Positions 25,840 through 34,720 of a stretch of 64,000 nt of DNA are shown here, piece by piece. The first letter of the stretch is position 1; the number at the start of each line of letters is the position of its first letter. Source of the DNA: Streptomyces sp. NBC_00377 (GTDB lineage: Bacteria > Actinomycetota > Actinomycetes > Streptomycetales > Streptomycetaceae); the NCBI RefSeq assembly GCF_036075115.1, contig NZ_CP107958.1, positions 62,001 to 126,000 on the forward strand, in the 5' to 3' direction. The notes below the pieces were generated by a model that saw nothing but the letters and a program-made list of their open reading frames with translations, did not search any database and was not told the DNA's origin. A program made the position numbers and the translations under genes.

Positions 25840-26982
25840 ATGAACACCAGCCATTTCCCGATCGCGATCATCGGCGCAGGTCTGGGCGGCCTGACCGCCG
25901 CCCGTGTCCTGCACGTCAACGGCATCGAGTCGGCGGTCTTCGAGCTGGAGGCGTCGGCGGCGGTCCGCACCCAGGGCGGGATGCTCGACGTCCACGAGAA
26001 CAACGGGCAGAAGGCCCTGCACGCCGCCGGCCTCCACGACGAATTCCTCAAGATCGTCCACGAGGGTGGTCAGGCCATGCGCCTGCTCAGTTCCGACGGC
26101 ACGGTGCACATGGCCGAGGAGGACGACGGCACCGGCGGCCGGCCTGAGGTGGACCGCGGCGACCTGCGAGACCTGCTGCTGGGCTCCCTGCCCGACGGCA
26201 CGATCCACTGGGGCCGCAAGGTCACCGAGGCCCGGGCGCTGGGCGACGGGCGCCACGAGGTGACGTTCGCCGACGGCTCGGCCATCACCACCGATCTCCT
26301 GATCGGCGCGGACGGTGCCTGGTCCCGGATCCGGCCGTTGGTCTCCAACGCTTGGCCCGCCTACACCGGCATCTCCTTCGTCGAGACCGACCTGTTCGAC
26401 GCCGACACCCGCCACCCCCGCAGCGCCGCGGTCATCGGCGGCGGGTTCTTCATCGCCCTGGGGCACGAGCGCGGTGTCCTCGCGCACCGGGAGAGCGACG
26501 GCAGTCTCCACGTCTACACGGCGCTCAAGGTCGACGAAGGCTGGCTGGACACGGTCGACTTCACCTACAACGCTGCCGCCAAGGCTGCGGTCCTAACCCA
26601 CTTCGAGGGCTGGGACGAGGGCCTGCGCGGCCTGGTCGCCGACGCGGAGACAATCACCCCGCGCCGTATTCACGCCCTGCCCGTCGGACACCGCTGGGAC
26701 CGCGTCCCGGGCGTGACGCTGCTCGGTGACGCCGCTCATGTGATGTCCCCCTTCGCCGGGGAGGGAGCCAACCTCGCCATGCTGGACGGCACCGAACTCG
26801 CCCTGGCCATCGCCACCCATCCCGGCGACACCGAGGCCGGTTTGGCCACGTACGAGGAGGCCCTCTTCCCGCGCAGCGAGGCGTCCGCCGCCGAGTCCGC
26901 CGCCAACTTGGACACGATGTTCGGTGAGCGTGGCCTGGAGCAGATGGTCGCGTTCTTCACCTCTGGCCCAGCAGCCCAGTGA
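25840..26982 (+). CDS. TetX-like FAD-dependent monooxygenase
   Basis: The 380-aa protein starts at ATG 25840 with GGAGG just upstream. It has the Rossmann motif AIIGAGLGGLTAARVLHVNG, then GGMLDVHENNGQKAL, and the FAD-ribityl motif LLGDAAHVMSPFAGEGANLA. The segment after the Rossmann fold and the MSPFAGEG loop resemble TetX, which hydroxylates and inactivates tetracyclines using NADPH and oxygen. Other aromatic hydroxylases share the fold, so tetracycline activity is only inferred. A tandem operator and an adjacent TetR gene indicate substrate-induced expression, as expected of a detoxification enzyme. Confidence 0.87.
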   Translation: MNTSHFPIAIIGAGLGGLTAARVLHVNGIESAVFELEASAAVRTQGGMLDVHENNGQKALHAAGLHDEFLKIVHEGGQAMRLLSSDGTVHMAEEDDGTGGRPEVDRGDLRDLLLGSLPDGTIHWGRKVTEARALGDGRHEVTFADGSAITTDLLIGADGAWSRIRPLVSNAWPAYTGISFVETDLFDADTRHPRSAAVIGGGFFIALGHERGVLAHRESDGSLHVYTALKVDEGWLDTVDFTYNAAAKAAVLTHFEGWDEGLRGLVADAETITPRRIHALPVGHRWDRVPGVTLLGDAAHVMSPFAGEGANLAMLDGTELALAIATHPGDTEAGLATYEEALFPRSEASAAESAANLDTMFGERGLEQMVAFFTSGPAAQ

Positions 26983-27035
26983 GGCCCGCCCCGACGGCCA
27001 CCGCCCCTCAGCCCGCCTGGATCCAGGAGGAATCC

Positions 27036-27365
27036 ATGAACCGGCAGCTCACCGTCCAGGAGGTCACGCCACCGGCTAGCCCGCGCGATCTGCCACGGCG
27101 GCCGCGGCCAGATCCGCCAGGCGTACCGCGAGGGCCAGGAGGACCAGCTGTCCGCCCTGGGCCTGGTCCTCAATGCGTTGGTGCTGTGGAACACCCGCTG
27201 CCTGGATGCCGCCGTGGCCCGGCTCCGCGCCGAGGGCCACGACATCAAGGACGAGGACGCAGCTCGCCTCTCCCCGCTCAAGGACCGGCATATCAACTTC
27301 CTGGGCCGCTACCTGTTCAACATCACGGCCAGCGGCCCCGGCCAGGGCCTGCGCCCCTTCCGGAA
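27036..27365 (+). pseudogene. C-terminal fragment of a Tn3-family transposase, frameshifted
   Basis: Reading from 27036 gives MNRQLTVQE. After one extra G at about 27063 the frame continues SRHRLARAICHGGRGQ and later LSALGLVLNALVLWNTR and LKDRHINFLGRYLFN. These are hallmarks of the extreme C-terminus of Tn3-family transposases. The sequence ends inside the domain and passes directly into AfsR-like sequence near 27366. The ~900 upstream residues are missing. Confidence 0.8.
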
Positions 27366-27798
27366 GAGGACTGACCGGGACCTTCAGCGCCTGGAGAGGG
27401 ACATCCTCAACGGGTCCGCGCCCCCCGAAGCAGCACGTACCGCGTGGATTGGCCCTGGTGTCCGGCTGGGCCCGCGCACCACCGTGGATCTGGCTCGCAC
27501 CCTCGCACTGGCGGGTGGCGCCGCCCTTGTCCGCTCGCGGCGCGACCGCCTCGCCGCCATCCAGGCGGCGGAACGCACGGGAGACCTCTCCCTGACCGCC
27601 CGGATCGTCGGCGCCTACGACGTGCCCGCTATCTGGAGCCGGGCCGACGACCCCGACCAGTCCCGCGCCGTCGTCGCGGCTGCCGAGCGCACGCTCACCG
27701 GGCTCGGCCCAGACGGCCCCGTCGACCTGCGCGCCCGTCTCCTGGCCACGGTCGCCGTCGAGAGCCGCAGCGCCGATCTGTCCGGGACCGAGGTGTAG
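27366..27798 (+). pseudogene. Fragment of an AfsR/SARP-type BTAD regulator
   Basis: In the same frame as the Tn3 remnant the protein changes to RTDRDLQRLERDILNG, a BTAD-domain pattern. It then runs LALAGGAALVRSRRDRLAAI and GAYDVPAIWSRADDP, typical of AfsR-like regulators downstream of the NB-ARC region. It ends at TAG 27798. The DNA-binding domain and ATPase core are absent, so this is a fused remnant, not a regulator. Confidence 0.6.
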
Positions 27799-27810
27799 CC
27801 GTCAAATCTT

Positions 27811-27960
27811 TTGACGGGCCGTGAGTTTGGCTGCCAGGGTGCGCTTGACGGCCTCTTGGAGCAGGAGTCGGCCCTGCGCCCGGTCAAGATCACCTCGGAC
27901 ACGCACGGCGCCAGTGAGATCGTCTTCGGGCTCTTCCGCCTCGTCCCAGCCGATCCGGTT
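27811..27960 (+). pseudogene. Internal fragment of a Tn3-family transposase
   Basis: The short frame FGCQGALDGLLEQESALRP..ITSDTHGASEIVFGLFRL matches the region around a catalytic Asp of Tn3 transposases, then loses frame. This internal piece lies downstream of the C-terminal piece at 27.0 kb, so the fragments are out of order and derive from rearrangement or from separate insertions. Confidence 0.6.
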
Positions 27961-28140
27961 CCGCGCACTCCGGGCGGCCCTTGCCCGGCGCCGTGCGGCC
28001 CGCCTGGCACCGTCGCGCGGGAATCACGCCGACGGATCAAGGAGCGGTCCGGTCGGCGCCGCCGGGCGAGATCATCGAGACTGCCACGGTGAACAGGACC
28101 TTGGCGCGGCCTTCACGGACTTTGGTCCGGGTCACGAAAT

Positions 28141-28187
28141 CGGCGCACGATCAGCCGGACCGGGATCCGTCGGCTGATCGTGCGCCG
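28141..28187. terminator. Perfect 17-bp stem hairpin
   Basis: Arms 28141-28157 (starting CGGCGCACGATC) and 28171-28187 are perfect inverted copies around a 13-bp loop. It lies 55 bp beyond the stop of the minus-strand MFS remnant, where a transcription terminator of that gene would be expected. There is no U-tract, which is common in high-G+C actinobacterial terminators. Confidence 0.7.
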
Positions 28188-28242
28188 GCGAACGCGATGT
28201 TCACGAAGCGGTGTGTCTGGTGTGCGTCTGGCTCGTGTGCGG

Positions 28243-28551
28243 TCAGCGGGCGGCGAGGGTCTCGGCGGTTTCTGCCTCGGCGGTGACCGCAAGGGTTGTG
28301 TTCTTGGGGCCGCGGAAGACGATGTAGACCAGCAGGGCGCCCATGACGGCGGCGCCTGCCCACATGGACCGCTGCCAGCCGTCAACGAAGGACTGCTGGG
28401 CTACGTGGAGCAGGTCCTGGGCGTGCGGGCCGGCGTTGCTGGCTGCTTCGACGGCGTTGGCAACGCCGTCGCGGGCGGTGTCCGCGGTTCCCTGCGGGAT
28501 GCCGTGCAGCCGGTTGTCGATGGCGCTGCGGTAGCCGTTGGCCAGCAGCGG
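28243..28551 (-). pseudogene. C-terminal fragment of an MFS (DHA2-type) efflux transporter
   Basis: Reading the minus strand to TGA 28243 gives an extracytoplasmic-loop-like stretch (GVANAVEAASNAGP), QQSFVDGWQRSMWAG, then the last helix (AAVMGALLVYIVFRG) and a short tail. This is how EmrB/QacA-type drug transporters end. The gene is cut at about 28552, where IS110 sequence begins, so everything upstream of the last helices is lost. Confidence 0.7.
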
Positions 28552-29385
28552 CTACGCACTGGCGGCGAGACGGTCACCGACCTCAAGATCCTCACCGGCC
28601 GTCGCACGGACCTGGTCGCCGACCGCACCCGCACCGTCAACCGGCTCCGCGCCCAACTCACCGGCACCTTCCCCGGCCTGGAGCGGGCGCTGGACCTCAC
28701 CGACCCCGGCCCGCTCACCCTGCTGACCGGCTATCAGACCCCGGCCTCCCTCCGTCGGGCAGGCAAGAAACGGCTCGAAGCCTGGCTGCGCAACCGCAAG
28801 GTCCTGCGCGCCGACCGGCTCGCCGAGACCGCTCTGGAAGCTGCCGGGCGCCAGCACACACGCCTGCCAGGGGAGAAACTGACCGCTCAGATGGTGCAGA
28901 CGCTCGCGCGGGAAGTGATGGCCCTCAACCAGCAGGTCGCCGAGCTCGGCAAGGCGATCGAGGCCCGATTTCGCGAACATCGGGACTTCGAAGTGATCAC
29001 CAGCATTCCGGGCCTGGGCGTGATCCTCGGTGCCGAGTTCCTGGCCGCGACCGGCGGTTACATGACCACCTTCGGCACCGCAGACCGTCTCGCCGGCTTC
29101 GGCGGCGTTGCACCCGTCCCCCACGACTCCGGCAAGATCAGCGGCAACCTCCGCCGGTCACGGCGCTACAACCGCCGCCTCCAACGCGTCTTCTACATCT
29201 CCGCACTGTTCAGCATCCGAAGCTGCGACGAGTCCCGCCGGTTCTACGAACGCAAACGAGCCGAAGGCAAGCGCCACACCCAGGCCGTCCTCGCCCTGGC
29301 CCGCCGCCAGGTCAACGTCCTCTGGGCCCTCCTACGCGACGGACGGACCTACGAACTCGTGCCGCCCATCGCTCTCGCGGCTTGA
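28552..29385 (+). pseudogene. 5'-truncated IS110-family transposase
   Basis: From about 28560 the frame reads TDLKILTGRRTDLVADRTRTVNRLRAQL, quoted here in part, then the IS116/IS110 C-terminal domain with SIPGLGVILGAEFLAATGG, APVPHDSGKISGN and KRAEGKRHTQAVLALARR. The N-terminal DEDD RuvC-like domain is missing; the upstream part of the frame is antisense MFS sequence. The C-terminal serine region is intact, but without DEDD residues it cannot transpose. It ends at TGA 29385. Confidence 0.85.
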
Positions 29386-29394
29386 CAGACCGCA

Positions 29395-29679
29395 TTAGGA
29401 ATCAGTGTTCGCCAGGACGAGCAGGGCCCGCAGGAGGGTGGTCGCGTGCCGGGCGTTCATGCGGACCGTGGTGAGGAAGCGCCAGGACTTCAAGTTCGCG
29501 AAACTGTGCTCGACGACGGCGCGTTCGCGGTTGAGCAGGCGGTTCGCTTCCTTCTCGGCGTCGGTTGCGCGTGGCCTTGCGGCCGGTGACAATCACCGGG
29601 TCGTCGGGGTCGTCGTCCAGGCTGACGAAGCCGAGGTCGGCCAGGGCTGGGAGATGGCCGGGAGAACGTGCCGCGAAGT
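29395..29679 (-). pseudogene. IS5-family transposase C-terminal remnant, frameshifted
   Basis: The minus strand reads FAARSPGHLPALADLGFVSL.., then after a shift near 29575 TDAEKEANRLLNRERAVVEHSFANLKSW. Its end is NARHATTLLRALLVLAN. This is the tail of an IS5-family (IS112-like) DDE transposase, including the final Glu region (VVEHSFA). The N-terminal two thirds are missing. It abuts the stop of the metallopeptidase gene at 29680. Confidence 0.75.
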
Positions 29680-31386
29680 TCAAAGGATCCCAACCGCAGT
29701 GAAGGCCGCTTCGACTGCGGTGACCTTGAAGGTCAGCTGGTTTGCGGGCAGTGCTCGGAACAGAGTCCGAGCGCTGGCCACGACCGCGCGTCGGCTGTCT
29801 GTGAACTGCGAGGTTCGCGATAGCCGCTGCGTGAGGGCCAGATAGAACATGGCCGCCACCTCCGCTGGGCTCAGTTTGAGTGAGCCATCGTCGGCCTGTG
29901 CGGTGAACAAGTGGAAGGCCGCCTTGTTGTGGATCCCGCTGTTGACGTGCACCCCGCCCCAATCACCAACCTGGGTATTGGGCCGCACGCGGAACTGATC
30001 CATGTGTGCCGGCTGCCCGAATCGAGGCGGGTCCGACATGTCACGGAGCGGCTTGTCCCCGGGCAGGAGGTTCTCACCCAGCAGCCAGTCCCAGGTGCGG
30101 GGATCCTCCTTCTCCGAGTTGGCGACGATCGTTCCGAAGATGTCGGAGTAGGACTCGTTAAGGGCCCCCGATTGGAATGCATACTCCAGACGTGAGGTGT
30201 GGTCCGTAACACCGTGGAACATCTCGTGCGCCACCACGTCAATATTGGCGGACAGAGAGCGTAGTTCGTCTCCACGCAGCACTTGGCCGTAGACCATCTG
30301 CTGGCCATCCCAGAAAGCATTGCCCCATTGCTTGGGGCCGGGACTCCAGTCGGCGACGACACAGTTGATGGTCGACCGCATTGGACCACCTCGTCCGTCA
30401 ATGTTGTCCCGTCGCAGCACATTGCGCAGAAACTCTGATACCGCGACGGCGTTGGCGTGGGCGCTGACGGCTTCTGGTGTCCAGGTCGGCGGATTGGTGA
30501 TGCGGTCACCCGGCAGCAGATCACTGTCGACGGAGGGGTCACCGAAGTTGAAGCCGAAGGTTTGCACGTTGTGGACGGGGTCGTTCATCACCAGGCTTTC
30601 GCCTTGCCGTGAGACGAGGAAGGTGCGCTTGACGTCGAAGCTGTCGGTCGCCGTCTGCTCTTCACCAACGGTCATGCTGGGTGTGCGCGGCAGGATGGAT
30701 ACGACTTGTCCGTCGTGAGCGTCCACCACGTAGTCGACGAACCGGGGTGGCTCGAATTTGCTTTCCTGGCCCAATTGAAGCTCAACCGTGTGCTCCAGGG
30801 TCACCGGCACGTCTTCGAGGATGTACACGAGCCGCCAGCGAGACTCGGTAGCGTCGAAGTAGTGGTTCAGGCGGGGAACCACACCGGCCAGGACGGGTAC
30901 ATAACCATGCGGCGCGGTGGCGACCGCTGCCAGGGCGTCGCCCGCCGAGATGGTGGCAACCGGGTCGACCTCCTGGGGCTCGCCGAGGGCTGAGTCGATG
31001 CCGATCAGATCGTTGGCCTTGTCGACTTCTACGGTCACCAGTGAGCCGTAGACGGGGATGTCGTTCAGTGTCTGACGGAACTTCACCGTGCGGGTGTCGG
31101 TGAGCGGGATTGTCTCCGTGCCGATCGTCTTGAACCGGCTGATGACTCCGTTCGCCACCGGAGCATTGAAGGACGGCATCCTCGCGCTTGCCAGGGCCTG
31201 GTCGAGGTAGCGACGCGCCGCCGACTCGGGATCGAGGTCGCGCTCACTTTCGAGCCCCTCCGGCCTGACGCCGGGACGTACAGCTTGCTCCTCCTGCAGT
31301 TGCGCGATGGTGCGGGACGACGACTCGTCGAAGGTGTGCAACGAGAAGCCGCTCAGGCCGTTTTCTGCAACTTGTTGGTTGGGCAT
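29680..31386 (-). CDS. M4-family (thermolysin-like) metallopeptidase without signal peptide
   Basis: The 568-aa protein starts at ATG 31386, with GGAAGG 9 nt upstream. An FTP/PepSY-like propeptide occupies roughly residues 1-215. The catalytic domain has the zinc site H387-E388-MF-H391, third ligand E411 in ALNESYSD and the active-site His486 in NSGIHNKAAF. No signal peptide or hydrophobic start is visible, unlike secreted thermolysins and like protealysin-type M4 enzymes, which leave by another route or act inside. Its stop lies against an IS5 remnant, yet the C-terminal AVEAAFTAVGIL looks natural. It is a single gene with no partner inhibitor nearby. Confidence 0.88.
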   Translation of the reverse strand: MPNQQVAENGLSGFSLHTFDESSSRTIAQLQEEQAVRPGVRPEGLESERDLDPESAARRYLDQALASARMPSFNAPVANGVISRFKTIGTETIPLTDTRTVKFRQTLNDIPVYGSLVTVEVDKANDLIGIDSALGEPQEVDPVATISAGDALAAVATAPHGYVPVLAGVVPRLNHYFDATESRWRLVYILEDVPVTLEHTVELQLGQESKFEPPRFVDYVVDAHDGQVVSILPRTPSMTVGEEQTATDSFDVKRTFLVSRQGESLVMNDPVHNVQTFGFNFGDPSVDSDLLPGDRITNPPTWTPEAVSAHANAVAVSEFLRNVLRRDNIDGRGGPMRSTINCVVADWSPGPKQWGNAFWDGQQMVYGQVLRGDELRSLSANIDVVAHEMFHGVTDHTSRLEYAFQSGALNESYSDIFGTIVANSEKEDPRTWDWLLGENLLPGDKPLRDMSDPPRFGQPAHMDQFRVRPNTQVGDWGGVHVNSGIHNKAAFHLFTAQADDGSLKLSPAEVAAMFYLALTQRLSRTSQFTDSRRAVVASARTLFRALPANQLTFKVTAVEAAFTAVGIL

Positions 31387-31999
31387 GACGCTATTCCTTC
31401 CCGAGAGGGTGCGGGGTTTGACGAAAAACTCGCTCTCGACGAGGTGCAGCGCATGCAGTGGGTGGGGCGATACCCGGGAGCTGGCCGAGGTTGCCACCGC
31501 CCTCTCTGCCGCGCTCCAACCCACGAACAGGCAGTGGTCGACGGGGGCAGCGGCCGGTTTGTCCCATTTCACCAGGACCGACGCACCCGCTGGGGTCGCC
31601 GCTCTACCAGCGTGGTGTGTGAATCTCCCACATATCCAAGCTAGCTTCAGCACATCCGTGTCGCATCTGGGCGAGTAATTAGGGATACCCGACCACGAAT
31701 GCAGGACACCAAGTCGCCAATCCCAGAAATGCGAGCGGGACCTTGGAAAAAGCCACGCGGTGCTCGTGTGCGATCTGGAGGGGCGGCGTACTGACTTCGG
31801 CACGTCAAGGTGCCGCTGGATCGCCGAGGATCAGGCCGGTGCCTGCAATGAAGCCGTCGAGGGTGTGGGGCCGGTACTGGAGGTGTTTGAGCCGGTTGCG
31901 GACCAGGATTTCGAGCCGGTCGAGGGAGACCAGGCCGGTAATCCTGGCCATAGACCGGGGTGGCAGGATCTTGCCGACAGTTCTGCACGAGGAGGCAAC
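31387..31999. other. Divergent intergenic region, no gene
   Basis: About 610 bp separates the minus-strand metallopeptidase from a plus-strand small gene. Short frames on both strands show no motif. The part near 31590-31700 is relatively A/T-rich (e.g. CATATCC, GAGTAATTAGG) and may carry the peptidase promoter. Confidence 0.45.
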
Positions 32000-32488
32000 G
32001 TGGACGACCGCTCGAAGCATGACCACTCCGGCTGGGAGGCGGTCGTGCTCGCGGCTCGGGAGCGCGCCCGCTCGCGACAGGTACTCATGGTCGAGCGCTT
32101 CGGCCTGTCAGGAGACGTGCAATACGACTGGTCGATGGACGACGCGCAGATCACGTGGTCGCGCGACGCCAAGGTGTTCCTCACCGGCCGGCTCACAGTG
32201 ATCGGAAGCGTCAGCGTTTCCCAGCAGACCTGGCTGTGGTCCTGGGCGAACGAGTCACTCCCGGCCGCCGCCCTGGGCGACATGGAGAGGGTTCGGCAGT
32301 TCGGCGAGGAGAACGACTACCCCGTCCTTCCATGGCCAGGCTTCACGTACGACCCCGAGCTGGTTGCTGAGGCTCGGATGGTCGCGGCCTGCGTGCTCGA
32401 CGCCGAGGGATTGTGGGCGGAGTCGATAGACGACGTGCAGCTCCACTTCATGATCCACGACCTGGTGCTCGCTGCCGAGCGACAGTGA
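32000..32488 (+). CDS. DUF6882-like small protein
   Basis: The 162-aa protein starts at GTG 32000 with an excellent GAGGAGG 4 nt upstream. It reads as a compact alpha/beta protein with the pattern TWLWSWANESL typical of DUF6882-type proteins, plus WAESIDDVQLHFMIHD near the C-terminus. No enzymatic residues or membrane segments are evident. The function is unknown. It is convergent with the DUF1963-like gene, another small uncharacterised family of the kind that accumulates in Streptomyces accessory regions. Confidence 0.7.
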   Translation: MDDRSKHDHSGWEAVVLAARERARSRQVLMVERFGLSGDVQYDWSMDDAQITWSRDAKVFLTGRLTVIGSVSVSQQTWLWSWANESLPAAALGDMERVRQFGEENDYPVLPWPGFTYDPELVAEARMVAACVLDAEGLWAESIDDVQLHFMIHDLVLAAERQ

Positions 32489-32589
32489 CGGCTGCACGAA
32501 TTCCCAAGCTATAGGCATCCTGAGCCTCGCGGCCACCGGCGTCACGGCATGCCCGCACCGTGACGCCCCGGCTGCGCACTGCGGACGGG

Positions 32590-33615
32590 CTACGTCATCA
32601 ACTCGATGTGCGGATGCTCGGGCTCCGCCGGGCAGACGAACAGATGCTGCCGGTAGCCGCTGCCTATCTGGACACCGGTCGCGTTGTAGCCGCGGTGGCC
32701 GGGGTACGGTCCAGCACCTGGGTGGGGGTGCGGAGACCAGCTGTTCCCGGCGTCGTCCCCTTTCTCGAACGTGGCGATGGTCATCAGGACCTCCATGTCG
32801 GTGCCGCACTCGGAGCAGGGCTGTGGGCAGGGGTCGGTGGAGTTCCAAGCGGGCCAGCCGCCGACCTTCCAGCCGGGTGCGTTGGACAGCACACAGTCGT
32901 AGTACGTGTCCGGGTCCATGTCTTCCTCTGCTGCCTGCGGCACACTCCACTGCTTGAGCTGCTCCCGCAGTTCTTCGCTCAGCTCCAGATGGTCGGGGTA
33001 CTCGGTGATCTGCTCCGGTTCGAGCACGCACGGTTCCGGTAGATAGCCGTCGAACTGCACTGCGGGCGGCTCGGGGGGCGTGTCGAGGATGTCGGTGACG
33101 GCGGCTGCCGAGCGCCAGAAGAGCAGGGTCCTGGGCATGATCGGATGATCGAAGGGGCACCACAGAACCTGCAGCAGGTCCTTGCCCTCCGGCGGGCTCA
33201 GATCGGGCACATCCCGTACGTACAGCTGCGCGACGGGCAGCATCGCTATAGGGCCGTCGTACGCCTGGACCGCCAGTCTCACCGGATACGTCTGAGGGGG
33301 CCGGATCCGCTCGAGAGTCTCCCGTTCCTCCGGAGTCAGGTCCCGGCCGTGCGAGGCGGTGAAGATCCGTCGCTCCAGCCGCAGATCCGCCGGGGACTGG
33401 GCTGGGTTGATGCCATCCACCACATGCGGTTCCTCGCAGTGCGGCCACGGCTCCTCAGCGGGCCACAGCAGCGGCCCGCCGATCGAGCTGTCGTGCCACG
33501 TCGGCGCCCCAGGGCGGGGGTGCAGGCGGGTCGCTGTGCGGGCCAGCGGAGCCAGTTGGGGAAAGACCGCGGCAACGTCGATCGGCCGTGGCGGAGTGAC
33601 AGGAGTGACATTCAT
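32590..33615 (-). CDS. DUF1963 (YwqG-like) protein
   Basis: About 341 aa from ATG 33615; an in-frame GTG at 33690 would add 25 residues, and no strong ribosome binding site decides between them. The protein has the DUF1963 pattern of an N-terminal GGPLLWPAEEPWPHC, a central MLPVAQLYVRDVPDL and C-terminal HLFVCPAEPEHPH. It includes a Cys pair (PCSEC). DUF1963 members are soluble proteins of unknown function, sometimes linked to polymorphic-toxin immunity. Nothing nearby identifies a toxin. Confidence 0.8.
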   Translation of the reverse strand: MNVTPVTPPRPIDVAAVFPQLAPLARTATRLHPRPGAPTWHDSSIGGPLLWPAEEPWPHCEEPHVVDGINPAQSPADLRLERRIFTASHGRDLTPEERETLERIRPPQTYPVRLAVQAYDGPIAMLPVAQLYVRDVPDLSPPEGKDLLQVLWCPFDHPIMPRTLLFWRSAAAVTDILDTPPEPPAVQFDGYLPEPCVLEPEQITEYPDHLELSEELREQLKQWSVPQAAEEDMDPDTYYDCVLSNAPGWKVGGWPAWNSTDPCPQPCSECGTDMEVLMTIATFEKGDDAGNSWSPHPHPGAGPYPGHRGYNATGVQIGSGYRQHLFVCPAEPEHPHIELMT

Positions 33616-33735
33616 GGCCGCAATCTTGCCAATCGCCTCTGACAACGGCCCTCGTGGCTGCCCCACGAAGAGTTCCGGCACGGGCGTCACCCGGGAGAGT
33701 GCTACGGCCGGTCCGTTGCCGGCAGATGGCCGCCT

Positions 33736-34719
33736 TCAGGCAGGGTGCGTGCCGTCGACCACGTATCCGCGCCGCTTGTCCACCACGTTGCGCAGCGGCC
33801 GGCCCTTGATGTGCCGGGTGAGGTTGTCGAGGAACACCTCGAGGAGCGCCTCCCGTTCGCTGGTGGTCTCGCCCGCCGTGTGCGGGGAGATGATCACGCC
33901 GGGCAGGTTCCACAGGGGTGATTCAGCAGGCAGGGGTTCCTGTGCGAACACGTCCAGGGCTGCGCCGGCGAGCCGTCCGGCGGCGAGGTGGTCGACCAGC
34001 GCCTCCTCGTCGACGAGTCCGCCACGGCCTACGTTGATCAGCCGCGCCCCCGGCTTCATGGCGGCGAGCACGGGGGCGTCGACCATGCCCCGGGTGTCCT
34101 GGGTGAGGGGGGCGGACAGGACGACGTAGTCCGCTTTCGTCAGGGCGGAGCGCAGGGTCGTTGCACCGTGGACCGTGCCGAAGTCGGGGTCGTCCGTGCG
34201 GGCCTTGCGGCCCGCACCGCTCACCCGCATCCCGACGGCGCGCAGCAGCCGGGCGATGGCCCGGCCGATCGGCCCGGTCCCCCAGACCAGGACGGTGCGT
34301 CCGGTGATGCCGTCACTGGGGCGCGGACGCCACTCGCGGCGCCGCTGGTGCTCCCAGGTGCCGGGGAAGTCCTTGGCGAGGGCGAGTATCAGGCCGAGGA
34401 CGTACTCGGCGGTCGGCTGCTCGTAGACCCCGCGGGCGTTGGTCAGGACAACGCGCGGCTCGTCCACCAGGGCGGGGAACAGGAAGGAGTCCACGCCCGC
34501 GGAGGACGCGTGAACCCAGCGGGGCGCCTTTTGCGGATCGTCGGGCCACGCCTCCCGGATGGCCGGGGTGATGGTCACCCAGGCCAGGAGGACGTCGGCG
34601 CCGGGGAGGAGGTAGGGCAGTTCCTCCTCGGTGGCGTAGACGGTGTCCGCGAGGCTTTCGATGCGGGCGGTGGCGGGGGGCCGGTTGCCGCGGTAGAGGA
34701 CGACGAGTCGGTCGCGCAT
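33736..34719 (-). CDS. D-isomer-specific 2-hydroxyacid dehydrogenase
   Basis: The 327-aa protein has a C-terminal NAD-binding Rossmann motif, VWGTGPIGRAIARLL. The catalytic trio is visible: Arg in INVGRGGLVDEE, Glu in DVFAQEPLP and His in SPHTAGET. It interconverts a 2-keto acid and a D-2-hydroxy acid with NAD(P)H. It is the last gene of the eight-gene minus-strand catabolic operon, starting 1 nt after the succinate-semialdehyde-type dehydrogenase. The exact substrate is unknown; glyoxylate/hydroxypyruvate-like acids would fit the pathway. Confidence 0.9.
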   Translation of the reverse strand: MRDRLVVLYRGNRPPATARIESLADTVYATEEELPYLLPGADVLLAWVTITPAIREAWPDDPQKAPRWVHASSAGVDSFLFPALVDEPRVVLTNARGVYEQPTAEYVLGLILALAKDFPGTWEHQRRREWRPRPSDGITGRTVLVWGTGPIGRAIARLLRAVGMRVSGAGRKARTDDPDFGTVHGATTLRSALTKADYVVLSAPLTQDTRGMVDAPVLAAMKPGARLINVGRGGLVDEEALVDHLAAGRLAGAALDVFAQEPLPAESPLWNLPGVIISPHTAGETTSEREALLEVFLDNLTRHIKGRPLRNVVDKRRGYVVDGTHPA

Positions 34720-34720
34720 G

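Noticed and set aside
28180..28551. N-terminal part of the IS110 transposase
   Set aside because: The residues in that frame are not DEDD domain; the opposite strand encodes a recognisable MFS C-terminus there.
29395..29679. Source element of the foldback repeat at 23.6 kb
   Set aside because: The IS5-like remnant has no visible terminal repeat matching CTAGTGCCGCG.
31387..31803. Extended N-terminus of the M4 peptidase carrying a signal peptide
   Set aside because: The frame is open upstream, but the residues are unlike a signal peptide, and the ribosome binding site supports ATG 31386.
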